From assembly GCA_964475985.1 (NCBI GenBank), contig CAYYYP010000003.1:1-64000 (forward strand): 64,000 bases of DNA. The letters are read 5' to 3'. Positions within the stretch are counted from its first letter, which is position 1; the number at the start of each line of letters is the position of its first letter. The notes under the pieces are model-generated. The model saw only the letters and a program-made list of their open reading frames with translations, was not told where the DNA came from and did no database searches. Position numbers and translations under genes: made by a program. This DNA comes from CAYYYP01 sp964475985 (lineage in GTDB: Bacteria; Bdellovibrionota; UBA1018; CAYHWW01). This document shows, in pieces, positions 52,445-61,100 of the stretch.

Positions 52445-53107
52445 CTAAAGTGTCTCAAGAATTCGATCTAAGCCAAAAAAATCATCTACCGCCACACAAG
52501 AGGCATGAAATTTTACTAGCGGCGTTCGTCGGCCAATGAATAAAACTTTAGCCTCCTGGCTGGCTTCGTAGTCTGAAATCGAATCACCAACCATAATCAC
52601 TTGATGGGCCGATTGTAGAGTAAAGCCCAAAACTTCCTTTAACGCGGCAACTTTTTCGGTGGGATATCCCCAGGTTCTTTCAAAATATTTGGAAAGGTTT
52701 AGGCGATCCAAAATGCGATGAAGCTCCTCGGTAGGGGTGGCCGAGGCAACAAACATTCGTTTTTGATTTTTCCATTTTTCAAAAAATTCTTTAGCTCCCG
52801 GTACCAGAGGAGAATCTACGACAAGTTTTTCAACTAACCTCGAATATTTTTGAGCCCAAAGCTCGATTTCTTGACTGGTCAAAGCCTGTCCTAGAAATTC
52901 GCGATGGAAATGCCGTATCTTATCGTACCTGGACACCCCGCCTGCCTTAAGATGGTGACTTAAAACATTATCCGCAATAATATTCCCAAAAGGCTCGTAG
53001 AGCCGATGAAAAGCAAGGCCTTTGGCATGCACTGACTCAATGATCACCCCATCAAAATCGAAAACTAGAGTAGTGGCTGCCGAAAAATTTGGGCATTCAG
53101 GGTACAT
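52445..53107 (-). CDS. HAD-superfamily hydrolase (phosphatase-like)
   Basis: About 220 residues. Motif I LVFDFDGVIIES (D17, D19 from ATG 53107), cap domain to about 110, motif II FVASATPTEEL, motif III Lys in the AALKEVL region, motif IV HQVIMVGDSISDYEASQ. ATG 53107 is within the end of the preceding epimerase gene (11-base overlap) and places motif I at the usual distance; ATG 53143 and GTG 53167 are alternatives and none has a clear Shine-Dalgarno. It likely removes phosphate from a sugar intermediate in the cytidylyltransferase pathway; this is inference from context. Confidence 0.8.
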   Translation of the reverse strand: MYPECPNFSAATTLVFDFDGVIIESVHAKGLAFHRLYEPFGNIIADNVLSHHLKAGGVSRYDKIRHFHREFLGQALTSQEIELWAQKYSRLVEKLVVDSPLVPGAKEFFEKWKNQKRMFVASATPTEELHRILDRLNLSKYFERTWGYPTEKVAALKEVLGFTLQSAHQVIMVGDSISDYEASQEAKVLFIGRRTPLVKFHASCVAVDDFFGLDRILETL

Positions 53108-54062
53108 TGGATAATTTATCGGTTTTTTTGGGGGTTGAAGCATCGTTAGGTTGAATGATGAGCTCACCGTCGATCATCTTTGTATGATGAAGTTCTTCGT
53201 AAATTTCTGCCATGCAGTCTAAGAGGCCCTGGCCGATGTCAATGTGGTCATTGGAAATGATCTTATGTCCAAGCTTAGGATTAAAGGTGTAAGGACCCAT
53301 CACGTAGTGCCCTTCGGCTTGGGTGTCGGTAAATTCCATTTCCACTTCGCCGGGTACCATCTCTGCAATCATGCGAATTAAAGCTTTGACCGCGAGGCGC
53401 TCGTGGCCCGTGATGATCATGTGCCGGTTGACGTATTCCGGAGATAAAATTTCGACACTCAAACGAGCTGCGTCTTGGACATGTATGTATTCGCGCATCG
53501 CATGACTGCTGCCCTGATAAACGATTTTTTTTTCCTGTAGTGCCTGCCTTAGTAATTTATGAATACCGTTCCAAGTAGACGCCCGCCTGCCATAAAGGGA
53601 ACCATAACGAAGAATGGTGTAATCCAATTTGTATTTTTCCGCGTAGGCTTCGACGTAACGCTCTGCCGATTGTTTGCTTACGCGGTAAAAAGATCCATGG
53701 TCCGAAAATACATACACCGTGCTGGCAAATACAAACCTTTTTGCATTGCATTCAACTGCCGCTTCAAGGGCATGAACATTTCCTAATACATTAACCGTCG
53801 TCACATCCAACGGCCGTTCACTGGCGTCAGCAATGTCGGCGATTCCTGCGAAATTGTAAACGTACTGACATCCCTTAGCTGCCATTTTTACCGCGGCAAG
53901 ATCGGTGATATTGCCTTCGATCATTTCCTGGTCAGTTCGTAGGTATTTTGAAGGCTTTTGATCAAAAATCCTTACAGCAAATCCTGCTTCGGTTAGTGCA
54001 TCTGCAACGTAGCTGCCTAAAAAACCGCTTCCCCCGAAGACGATGACTTGTTCTTTTTTCAT
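53097..54062 (-). CDS. NAD-dependent sugar epimerase/dehydratase
   Basis: 321 residues, extended SDR: VIVFGGSGFLGSYVADAL, FDQKPSKYLRTDQEMIEGNITDL, NFAGIADI, FASTVYVFSDHG, catalytic YRVSK in GSFYRVSKQSAERYVE, and EYIHVQDAARLSVE. The exact sugar is unknown. Third gene in the minus-strand chain cytidylyltransferase, radical SAM, epimerase, HAD; it follows the radical SAM gene by 15 bases. The C-terminal tail is polar and lies in the region shared with the HAD gene. Confidence 0.82.
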   Translation of the reverse strand: MKKEQVIVFGGSGFLGSYVADALTEAGFAVRIFDQKPSKYLRTDQEMIEGNITDLAAVKMAAKGCQYVYNFAGIADIADASERPLDVTTVNVLGNVHALEAAVECNAKRFVFASTVYVFSDHGSFYRVSKQSAERYVEAYAEKYKLDYTILRYGSLYGRRASTWNGIHKLLRQALQEKKIVYQGSSHAMREYIHVQDAARLSVEILSPEYVNRHMIITGHERLAVKALIRMIAEMVPGEVEMEFTDTQAEGHYVMGPYTFNPKLGHKIISNDHIDIGQGLLDCMAEIYEELHHTKMIDGELIIQPNDASTPKKTDKLSNVP

Positions 54063-54077
54063 GTAATTTCCTTAACT

Positions 54078-55262
54078 TTATTCAACGAAACAACGTCGAC
54101 AAGGTTCAATATTTTGTCGTTGGGCGTTTAAGTGCGCCTGTCTCAGCGCTTGGTATTTTTGTGACAACCAAAGCTGCGCGACGGAACTCTTTTGCACGTT
54201 ACCCATGGAAAGATGTGATTTATAGTCACTATCGCAGGGATTTACCTCACCATCGAACCATACGAACATGCGGCGCCATAAATCCGAACAGGGAGTCAGG
54301 ACCTCGTTAGGAGCGGCTTCATAAATATTTTCCCAGGGATTGTATTTCACGAAAGCGACTTGATCAACCATTTCGCCCCAAAATCCCACCATTTTGCCCA
54401 TATCCTGCAATTCGTTTATTTTTACACCGGACACTCGGGTGATGAGTTTTGAGCCAGGATAATGTTTAGCCCGAATATTTTCAAACATTTCAATATTACG
54501 GACGGTGCGTTCTAAACTCCCGTTTACTCGCAATTTACTATAAAGCGGTTCCTCGGCGGCGTCGGCGGAAAAAACTACAGTCTTTACTCCGCCCGCTAAG
54601 ATAGAGTGAGCAATTTTTTCGGTAAGTAATGAGGCATTTGTATTCAGTTTCAAGCCCAAAAATTTACCGGTACTGTATTTAAAAATATTTGTGATTTCCT
54701 TAGAAACCAAGGGCTCGCCACGGGAGGCTAGGGAAATAAACTCCACCTTGCCTTCAACTTCATCGGCAATTCTTTTAAAGATTTCAAAATTAATCGTGCC
54801 AAGTTTACCGCTGCTGCGGCTATTGAACGTCGTATCCGTTTGATAACAGAACACACATTTGAAATTACAGATCGAGGAAGGTTCGATTTGTAGGTAAGGT
54901 GGATATTCATCTAGGGTCTTCGTGACTGGGAACGTATCGTAACGGTAACGATGATAAAGATAGCGAGGTAGGTCTGCGTCATCGATCGTGCGCATCTCGT
55001 CGGCGATGAATTCTGTGATTTTAAACTTTGGTATTTTGGCCCCGCCATCGTCTTTCAGGTCCTGCAAAACTTGCTTTAAGAGAGGCAGTGCTGGGGTGGT
55101 CTGATTTTGGAATTCTACGCTGAAATCCTGTAATGAAAGCAACTGGATCGTGCGTTGAATTTGAGTTTGTACAGCATTTATATTCTTTGATTTAAATTCG
55201 TCAAAGCTATGTTGCTTCTGGTACTGCTCAGCCATCTTTTTTTTCAATGGTTCAATGCTCAT
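54078..55262 (-). CDS. Radical SAM protein with SPASM-like C-terminus
   Basis: 394 residues. A helical N-terminal extension of about 120 residues precedes the radical SAM core, whose [4Fe-4S] motif is C132-x3-C136-x2-C139 (CNFKCVFC), followed by FISLASRGEPL. The C-terminal CSDLWRRMFVWFDGEVNPCDSDYKSHLSMGN and final EPCRRC supply cysteines for a SPASM-type auxiliary cluster. ATG 55262 overlaps the cytidylyltransferase stop (ATGA). In a sugar-activation operon it probably performs a radical rearrangement, dehydration or epimerisation on a nucleotide sugar; the reaction is not known. Confidence 0.85.
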   Translation of the reverse strand: MSIEPLKKKMAEQYQKQHSFDEFKSKNINAVQTQIQRTIQLLSLQDFSVEFQNQTTPALPLLKQVLQDLKDDGGAKIPKFKITEFIADEMRTIDDADLPRYLYHRYRYDTFPVTKTLDEYPPYLQIEPSSICNFKCVFCYQTDTTFNSRSSGKLGTINFEIFKRIADEVEGKVEFISLASRGEPLVSKEITNIFKYSTGKFLGLKLNTNASLLTEKIAHSILAGGVKTVVFSADAAEEPLYSKLRVNGSLERTVRNIEMFENIRAKHYPGSKLITRVSGVKINELQDMGKMVGFWGEMVDQVAFVKYNPWENIYEAAPNEVLTPCSDLWRRMFVWFDGEVNPCDSDYKSHLSMGNVQKSSVAQLWLSQKYQALRQAHLNAQRQNIEPCRRCFVE

Positions 55263-55990
55263 AACGCTTCCGGTCGGTACTTTTTCAACCACCATTCGAC
55301 CTGTGGTATTTGCCATTCGTAATCAACGTCGAGACCCGCCTCATTATGAATTGGGAAAATTTTTTGGCCCATCCATTTCTGCGGCAACATACCTGCCTCA
55401 AGATTTTCAAGATTTTCAGGACGGATGACGCTAAGCGCGACATCGGCGAACCAAACATCACCCTGGCTATCCCGGTCACAGTTAATGTTACCAGGTTTCA
55501 TATCTTCAAAAGGAATAAAAGGACGCATCAAACCATCAGCATCTTTACGCCGTGCTCGAATGGGGCTCCACATATTATAGCGCGAAACCGTAATTGCCGA
55601 ATCATAGCTCGGATTTTCGCGAAGTGCCGTAATGGCTTGGTTGATTTGCGCCGTCGTGACCGTCGGTGCGTTGCAAAATAACAAGACAATGAGTTCAGGC
55701 TTTTTACCGATTTTTTGACGAATCACTTCCGCCCCATGCCTGTAAGCATCCTCTCCCAATGCCTCTTTGGTGCAGAGATAAGCTGGGCGCTCAATGACTT
55801 CAACACCCATGTCACTCGCCATTTTCATTAATGCTGGGTCATCGGTAGAAAGAAATGTTTGGTCTACCAACGGGGATTCCTGTGCGGCTGAAAGCGAGTA
55901 GGATGCGAGAGGTTTTCCCAGTACAAGCCTAGTATTTTTTTGAGGTAAGCCAACACTTCCTAACCTACCAAGTGAAAGGGCTATAATCAT
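55259..55990 (-). CDS. Acylneuraminate/CMP-sugar-acid cytidylyltransferase family (NeuA/PseF-like)
   Basis: 243 residues. The N-terminal nucleotide-binding region reads LGRLGSVGLPQKNTRLVLGKPL, where family members usually have RGGSKGIP-x-KN; the Lys of GSKG is Val. Downstream TFLSTDDPALMKMASDMGVEVIERPAYL is typical, as are the FCNAPTVT loop and the acidic GLDVDYEWQ end. It activates a sugar acid with CTP to a CMP-sugar. No sialic/legionaminic/pseudaminic acid synthase (NeuB/PseI) is in the window, so the sugar is uncertain. AAAGGAG lies about 9 bases before the ATG. First gene of its operon. Confidence 0.82.
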   Translation of the reverse strand: MIIALSLGRLGSVGLPQKNTRLVLGKPLASYSLSAAQESPLVDQTFLSTDDPALMKMASDMGVEVIERPAYLCTKEALGEDAYRHGAEVIRQKIGKKPELIVLLFCNAPTVTTAQINQAITALRENPSYDSAITVSRYNMWSPIRARRKDADGLMRPFIPFEDMKPGNINCDRDSQGDVWFADVALSVIRPENLENLEAGMLPQKWMGQKIFPIHNEAGLDVDYEWQIPQVEWWLKKYRPEAL

Positions 55991-56098
55991 GACACGACGC
56001 TCCTTTGAGGGGTTCTAAATTTGGCGATCGTTATTGGTAAAGGGTCAGTGATCATGTAATTAAAGGTGTCATTTGACGGATAGCATGGGTCCAAAACG

Positions 56099-56812
56099 AT
56101 GAAAACAACTTTGATTACTGGGGCAAACGGCGGGATAGGCCTTGCCATGACCCAACGACTATTAAGCGACGGCCACCGGGTGGTGGCTCATTTTCGTAAT
56201 TCTAATTTTGTTTTAGATCAGCTTAGCAATCCAAATCTCTTTCAAATTCAAGGTGATTTCTCCACGAAATCTGGAGTCACGCTTTTCTTGGCGAAGTTGC
56301 TTAAACTAGGGCATCCCATTGATGTTTTAATTAACAACGCAGGAGGCGTGGGGGAGGCTCAGCCTTTTTTGGAAATTTCTGAGGAAAATTTGGATGCGGT
56401 ATTACAACTCAATTTTAAGGCTCCGCTCTTCCTTGCGCAAGCGGTACTACCGGCAATGATTGAAAATAAATGGGGCCGTATCATCAATATTTCAAGTATC
56501 GGAGTTAAGTTTGGGGGCGCCCCAACCACTGCGCATTACAGCATGTCAAAGGCTGCACTTGAGGCCTTGACCTGCTCTTTGCATAAACTAGCTGCGCCGC
56601 ACAATGTATTGGTCAACACCGTTCGAGTGGGTGTGGTTCAAACGAAGTTGCAAGGAACTTTAAAGGGTAAAAATATGGAAGAAAGAATTGACCTCATTCC
56701 GCTGGGACGATGCGGAACGCCCGAGGAAATCGCAAATACTGTGGCGTTTTTGGCTTCCGATCAATCTTCGTATGTTGCCGGGTCTACCCTTTTGGCTGCA
56801 GGTGGCGAATAA
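56099..56812 (+). CDS. Short-chain dehydrogenase/reductase
   Basis: 237 residues, classical SDR: NAD(P)-binding TLITGANGGIGLAMTQRL (4-21), NNAGG, catalytic Ser in IINISSIGVKFGG and Tyr/Lys in HYSMSKAALEAL, and the C-terminal VAFLASDQSSYVAGSTLLAAGG. Fabg-like; probably reduces or oxidises a sugar or lipid intermediate. It starts the plus-strand side of the divergent gap at 55991-56098 with the cytidylyltransferase, so common control is possible. It overlaps the convergent GT-B-like gene by 29 bases. Confidence 0.88.
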   Translation: MKTTLITGANGGIGLAMTQRLLSDGHRVVAHFRNSNFVLDQLSNPNLFQIQGDFSTKSGVTLFLAKLLKLGHPIDVLINNAGGVGEAQPFLEISEENLDAVLQLNFKAPLFLAQAVLPAMIENKWGRIINISSIGVKFGGAPTTAHYSMSKAALEALTCSLHKLAAPHNVLVNTVRVGVVQTKLQGTLKGKNMEERIDLIPLGRCGTPEEIANTVAFLASDQSSYVAGSTLLAAGGE

Positions 56813-58742
56813 TTTCACGGGTGAAGCGCTCAAGGCCTTCAGTCGTTTGGGGATAAAAATATCTTTCTAAAAATATTTTTGCCACTCTAGCTTCTGCCAG
56901 ATAGGCCTCGTCGGTTAGGCTAGCCAATTCTAAAATTGCGCTTTCAAGATCTTTAGGATCTGTCGCGACACGTTTCAATGCAGTCATTTGCGATAAGACA
57001 TCGTAGTCCGCTACATCGTTTAAATCTAAAAATATGATCGGCTTTCCAAGTAACATCAAACATTCTGCGGCGGCGGAAGATCCGCAGTAAAGCAAAACAT
57101 CGGCATCCGCGGCGCTGGTCTCGAGGCTTACCGGGCCTTCGGTTCGGTAAGGTCGAACTTTGGGCACTTTTACATATTTAGAGATGACATCTTCACCAAA
57201 GAGCGGGTGAAAACGAAGAGCGATGGATTTGATTTTAGCTGTTTGGAGGTTTGCCCGCTGTAAAAATCTGAGAACTCCAATCGAGTCTTGAAGCGTATTT
57301 AAAAGCACTAAAAGATTGATATCCTGATTTTTTGGCTTTCGGGTTGAGGAGAAACCAAGGCCGGTTTTTTGCCTAAGTGCGCTGCCGGGTAAAAGCATCT
57401 TTTTAGGGTAATGCGCTACCCGGTGCATAACTTCAGCGGCTAACTCACCAGTAGTAAAAATTCCGTCTGGCAAGTCTGCGTCTAAATATTCTTGCTCAGC
57501 GAGCCTAGTCGGCAAAAATGCCGGAATCAATAATGAGTGTTGAAAGCCAAAAATCTTTAGAGATCGTTTAGAAGATCGGAGACCTTTCAAAAACATTCGT
57601 TCCCAACATAGATTTTCAAAGGGATATAGAATTACGTCCTTCGTTTCCTGTCGCCCTAGAGCTCGTCCGATGAAATATTGGGTAATGGGGTAGTAGATTC
57701 CAGGAGTTGAAAAAAGTTCATCTACTTCATTTTGGAAAAGTTCGGTAACATTAAAGTTTACATCGGAGTTGTGCCTGCTGAACAATAATGGCTTTTTTGC
57801 CCAAGCCGAATAAATCGAAAGCCACACGAATGGAAGCCGCAAAACAATTTCTAGTAAATTTAAAAACGTAAGGTGATGTTCCGCGAAGTCTATAGGCGGT
57901 TCGGCCTGGGAAACATTAACCGGAAAATTTTTTAAAGGATCGTAAAAATTTATAATCCACCTAGGAACCAATCCCTTTGCTTGTGCCAAATAAGTGACCA
58001 AAGGCCCGAAATAGGAGTCTTGGTAACCGTTGGCGTTAAAGCTCCGACCAAAACCGTAGGACCAGATTTTAATCTCGGGGGATTCGGTACATGGCATGGG
58101 GCGAGGAGCGTTTGCTTTGATTTTCTGGGTGCGGCGCGCAAAAGTCCACACAAAGGAAATGCTATTTTTGAAGTGCCTCATTCCCCTAAATAGTAAAGTA
58201 GTCCGAAAACTCCACTTTGCCTTAATGGCTTGGACATTTAAACCCGCACCTTGAAAAGCTCGCTGTAAAACGTCGATGGCGCCGTGCGGTAGGTTAGCGA
58301 GAATAAATCCATCAAAATTTGCGCTAATTCTAAGAACCTCGTCAATATTGCTGAGAATGCAAAAGATTACCCAAATGTATGTAAGGCGGCTAGTGTCCTT
58401 AGCTGCTAGGTCACAGGCCTGCCACCATGGGTGAGGCATTTGCTGATTTATCCGATGAATGCACTTAAGATAATCATCTATAACGTCAGGCCTCGCGGCG
58501 CGTAAGAACTTCGGAAGTTCAAATGCCTGATTTCCTGTGATCAAGGCGAGATCACTCATTATACATTCGTTCGTTTCGCCACAGACATAAAACGCATAGC
58601 CTCGCCACTCAGCCGCAATGGACGGTTCAGCAATCGAAGCCCCTGCTTCAATAAGTACGAAGGTCCGAGTTTTTGATCTAGCTGCCGAGATGCAAGTTTT
58701 CAAAGTCAGTTGCCAACCGATCCTTAATAAATCATGTTCCAT
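56784..58742 (-). CDS. Large surface-carbohydrate protein, GT-B-like C-terminal half
   Basis: About 652 residues; not confidently assigned. The C-terminal third has ALRFHPLFGEDVISKYVKVPKVRPY, DADVLLYCGSSAAAECLMLLGKPIIFLDL and a helical tail, which resembles the donor-binding domain of GT-B enzymes such as polysialyl- or CDP-glycerol-type transferases. The middle has FGFQHSLLIPAFLPTRL and PDGIFTTGELAAEVM, consistent with that fold. The N-terminal 220 residues match nothing I recognise. It may belong to the surface-carbohydrate family seen in Leptospira O-antigen loci, from memory only. ATG 58742 gives 3 bases to the divergent cyclase start; GTG 58769 would overlap it. Confidence 0.6.
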   Translation of the reverse strand: MEHDLLRIGWQLTLKTCISAARSKTRTFVLIEAGASIAEPSIAAEWRGYAFYVCGETNECIMSDLALITGNQAFELPKFLRAARPDVIDDYLKCIHRINQQMPHPWWQACDLAAKDTSRLTYIWVIFCILSNIDEVLRISANFDGFILANLPHGAIDVLQRAFQGAGLNVQAIKAKWSFRTTLLFRGMRHFKNSISFVWTFARRTQKIKANAPRPMPCTESPEIKIWSYGFGRSFNANGYQDSYFGPLVTYLAQAKGLVPRWIINFYDPLKNFPVNVSQAEPPIDFAEHHLTFLNLLEIVLRLPFVWLSIYSAWAKKPLLFSRHNSDVNFNVTELFQNEVDELFSTPGIYYPITQYFIGRALGRQETKDVILYPFENLCWERMFLKGLRSSKRSLKIFGFQHSLLIPAFLPTRLAEQEYLDADLPDGIFTTGELAAEVMHRVAHYPKKMLLPGSALRQKTGLGFSSTRKPKNQDINLLVLLNTLQDSIGVLRFLQRANLQTAKIKSIALRFHPLFGEDVISKYVKVPKVRPYRTEGPVSLETSAADADVLLYCGSSAAAECLMLLGKPIIFLDLNDVADYDVLSQMTALKRVATDPKDLESAILELASLTDEAYLAEARVAKIFLERYFYPQTTEGLERFTREIIRHLQPKG

Positions 58743-58745
58743 TCC

Positions 58746-59393
58746 ATGAAACCAGTTTTCCTTTCGCACCTGCTTCGCTCAGACACGCCCATGTACGGTG
58801 GCGGACAGGGCATGTTCATAACCTCTGAACGTTGCATGGATGCCGGGGACACTTGTAACAGCTCAAGACTTTCTTTTCCTAATCACTTGGGTACTCACGT
58901 CGATGCGCCCAAACATTTCATCAACGAAGGCCGTAGCATTACAGATTTTGACGCGGAAGAATGGGTATTTCTTAAGCCGTTACTTTTGGATTTCCAAGCT
59001 GAGCCGGCCCAAATAATCAACCCACTCGATGCGATAGGTTTTATAGACGGAGAGGCGGATGCCGATCTTTTATTAATTCGGACAGGTTTTGAAAAATGTC
59101 GTGGCTCTGAAGATTATTGGAAACGGGGTCCAGGGCTAGCGCCAGGCCTTTCGGACCAAATTAAAAAACGCATGCCCCGGTTGCGGGCGATTGGCGTCGA
59201 CTTTATTTCGGCGAGTTCTTATCAAAATCGGGAAGTCGGAAGGCAAGCTCATCGAAATTTTTTAGGCATGGGCTTGCTGTTGATCGAAGACATGAAACTG
59301 TCAGGGCTTCAGTCAAAGCCGCATCAGGTGGTGGTCGCGCCGCTTCTGCTTGAGGGCCTCGACGGAGCGCCGGTGACCATTTTCTCAATGTGA
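58746..59393 (+). CDS. Cyclase family protein (kynurenine-formamidase-like)
   Basis: About 215 residues. The signature H47-LGTH51-V-D53-APKH57 carries the zinc-binding residues of the cyclase/KynB family (HxGTHxDxPxH); GVDFISASS and FLGMGLLLIEDM are also family features. Members hydrolyse N-formyl groups or open lactam/cyclic amides, needing a metal. In a glycan locus it may deformylate or cleave an N-acyl sugar; that is inference. ATG 58746 is chosen; ATG 58734 is an alternative. Convergent with the methyltransferase after 9 bases. Confidence 0.82.
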   Translation: MKPVFLSHLLRSDTPMYGGGQGMFITSERCMDAGDTCNSSRLSFPNHLGTHVDAPKHFINEGRSITDFDAEEWVFLKPLLLDFQAEPAQIINPLDAIGFIDGEADADLLLIRTGFEKCRGSEDYWKRGPGLAPGLSDQIKKRMPRLRAIGVDFISASSYQNREVGRQAHRNFLGMGLLLIEDMKLSGLQSKPHQVVVAPLLLEGLDGAPVTIFSM

Positions 59394-59402
59394 AGAATTT
59401 GC

Positions 59403-60290
59403 TTAGTTTTTCTTTTCAAAGAAAAGCGCCGAATTCTCCTTGGAAAAAAGCATCTTGAGGTTGCCGGACGCAGCATGTTTTGCGAAGTAAGGCGCAAGTG
59501 ATTCAATGAACGTGCAGCGCTGCTTTTGTTCGATATTGATCCAATGTTCGCCGTCCCCGAGTTGATAGATGTTATCCATAAGGAGAAATGATTTTTTCGA
59601 GATGCGGATGAGCTCGTCGACGATCCTTTGTCGAAGTACTTTTGTGGCTTGAACGCTTTCATCAATGAGCAACCCAAAAACATGGGAGATGAAAACATGA
59701 TCAAAGGATCCCTGCGGTAGCGAGGCTAAGAGATCAAAATCAAGGACGCTGCCTACTTGAACAGAAACATTAGGGTTATCTTTGGTGGCCGCCCGAATGA
59801 TTTCGATGGCACTTTGATTGAGGTCAAAGCCGTTGATTTTTGCATGAGGATATCTCTCAAGGATGACTTTGATGTTCTGTCCTGGGCCACACCCAACGTC
59901 TAAGAAACTGTCACCATCGGCATAACCAAAACAATGGGGATCTTTTTTGAGAAAGAGGCCAATCCGACCATTATACGAACGAAACTGATTGATGCGCTCA
60001 GCCTCGGTGGAGTCTTCGAGATGCCCGTATGCTCTTCCGTCCTTGGCATAATGCCGAGGAATCAGTTTGGAATATTGTAAAAGCGAATAATCGAGAAATT
60101 CGGCCTTGAAGAGGCGAGCTACTTTTTTGAGGTTTTCGGCAACGACTTTAACGGGTAAAAAATGAAACGGCGCTTTAATATGTTTTGAGTTGAGCCGGTG
60201 GACAAAAAGCACGTTTTCAATATGGCGGGAAATGTAGAAATAAGCGGGTACCAAGGTGCGAGCGAAACCGCGGACGAACTCTTTCTTCAT
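59403..60290 (-). CDS. Class I SAM-dependent methyltransferase
   Basis: 295 residues. SAM motif I SFLDVGCGPGQNIKVIL at about 128-144, FDLNQSAIEIIRAA motif II, VQVGSVLDFDLLASLPQGSFDHVFISHVF post-I. The N-terminal 120 residues form a basic, helical extension (YLHRH-type segments) of unknown role. GGGAGGT lies about 10 bases before the ATG. It is the last gene of the radical SAM-rhodanese-FkbM operon, 21 bases after FkbM. Substrate unknown. Confidence 0.82.
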   Translation of the reverse strand: MKKEFVRGFARTLVPAYFYISRHIENVLFVHRLNSKHIKAPFHFLPVKVVAENLKKVARLFKAEFLDYSLLQYSKLIPRHYAKDGRAYGHLEDSTEAERINQFRSYNGRIGLFLKKDPHCFGYADGDSFLDVGCGPGQNIKVILERYPHAKINGFDLNQSAIEIIRAATKDNPNVSVQVGSVLDFDLLASLPQGSFDHVFISHVFGLLIDESVQATKVLRQRIVDELIRISKKSFLLMDNIYQLGDGEHWINIEQKQRCTFIESLAPYFAKHAASGNLKMLFSKENSALFFEKKN

Positions 60291-60311
60291 TTTTGGAATG
60301 ACCTCCCTTAC

Positions 60312-61100
60312 TTAACGTTTGTATATCCGATTGGTAGTACGGCTTTTTTCTTCAACGGTGACCGCCTTAACGCAACGTAAACCACAGCTGATGATAAATT
60401 CATGAATGGGCTCAAGTCTCACATCGCTCTCACTGACTTCGAGTAGCAAGGTCTTTATGGTGGGATTTTTAAGGGTTTGCCGGGCGCCTTGCAAAATAAT
60501 TTGATCTTCAAGCCCGTCCACATCGATCTTCATGTGATGTGGAACTGGCAAGTCAAACTTTGAACAAAGGTCATCCAGGGTGACGCAAAAAACTCCTTCC
60601 CGAATGGAAGTGGCCGTTTTCTTTCCAATGCCATGCAATGCCGAACCGGCTTGCAGTTGGCTTAGGTGCAAAAAACCCAATTCGGTTTTTCCGGAGAGCG
60701 CGATATTCAACGGCGTAATGGCTTTAGATAATCCATTCACCGTAAGATTCTTAAGCAGTCTTGAAAAGTTAAGCGATTCCGGCTCAAAAGCATACACTTG
60801 TAAACCAGGGTGGGCCTTAGCGGCATAGATGCTGTAGAGTCCAATGTTCGCGCCAATATCGAACAGAATTTCATTACCGGCTAGTTCAGAGTCAATCCAG
60901 TCCAAAGTTTCTGGCTCTTTTGTTGAGTACGTGCCCGCCCTAAAGGCTTCTATTTCAGAGGAAACGCCCACAATGATTCGCTTTCCCCGCACGGAACAGG
61001 CGGTAGGTTTGTCGACGATGACCTCCCGCAAAAAACTCCGCAAGTGTTCACGACCGGTCCAATAAAGTTGTTTTGCTGGGAAAATAAAGTTTTTAAACAT
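60312..61100 (-). CDS. FkbM family methyltransferase
   Basis: 262 residues. The FkbM signature is seen in LFDIGANIGLYSIYAAKAHPGLQVYAFEPESLNFSRL with a following NLTVNGLSKAITPLNIALSG, and the C-terminal IKTLLLEVSESDVRL. The family usually O-methylates sugars or related small molecules. The ATG lies 8 bases inside the rhodanese gene, so translation is coupled. The SAM-binding residues are intact. Its operon partners include a B12 radical SAM enzyme, which could act on the same scaffold. Confidence 0.88.
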   Translation of the reverse strand: MFKNFIFPAKQLYWTGREHLRSFLREVIVDKPTACSVRGKRIIVGVSSEIEAFRAGTYSTKEPETLDWIDSELAGNEILFDIGANIGLYSIYAAKAHPGLQVYAFEPESLNFSRLLKNLTVNGLSKAITPLNIALSGKTELGFLHLSQLQAGSALHGIGKKTATSIREGVFCVTLDDLCSKFDLPVPHHMKIDVDGLEDQIILQGARQTLKNPTIKTLLLEVSESDVRLEPIHEFIISCGLRCVKAVTVEEKSRTTNRIYKR

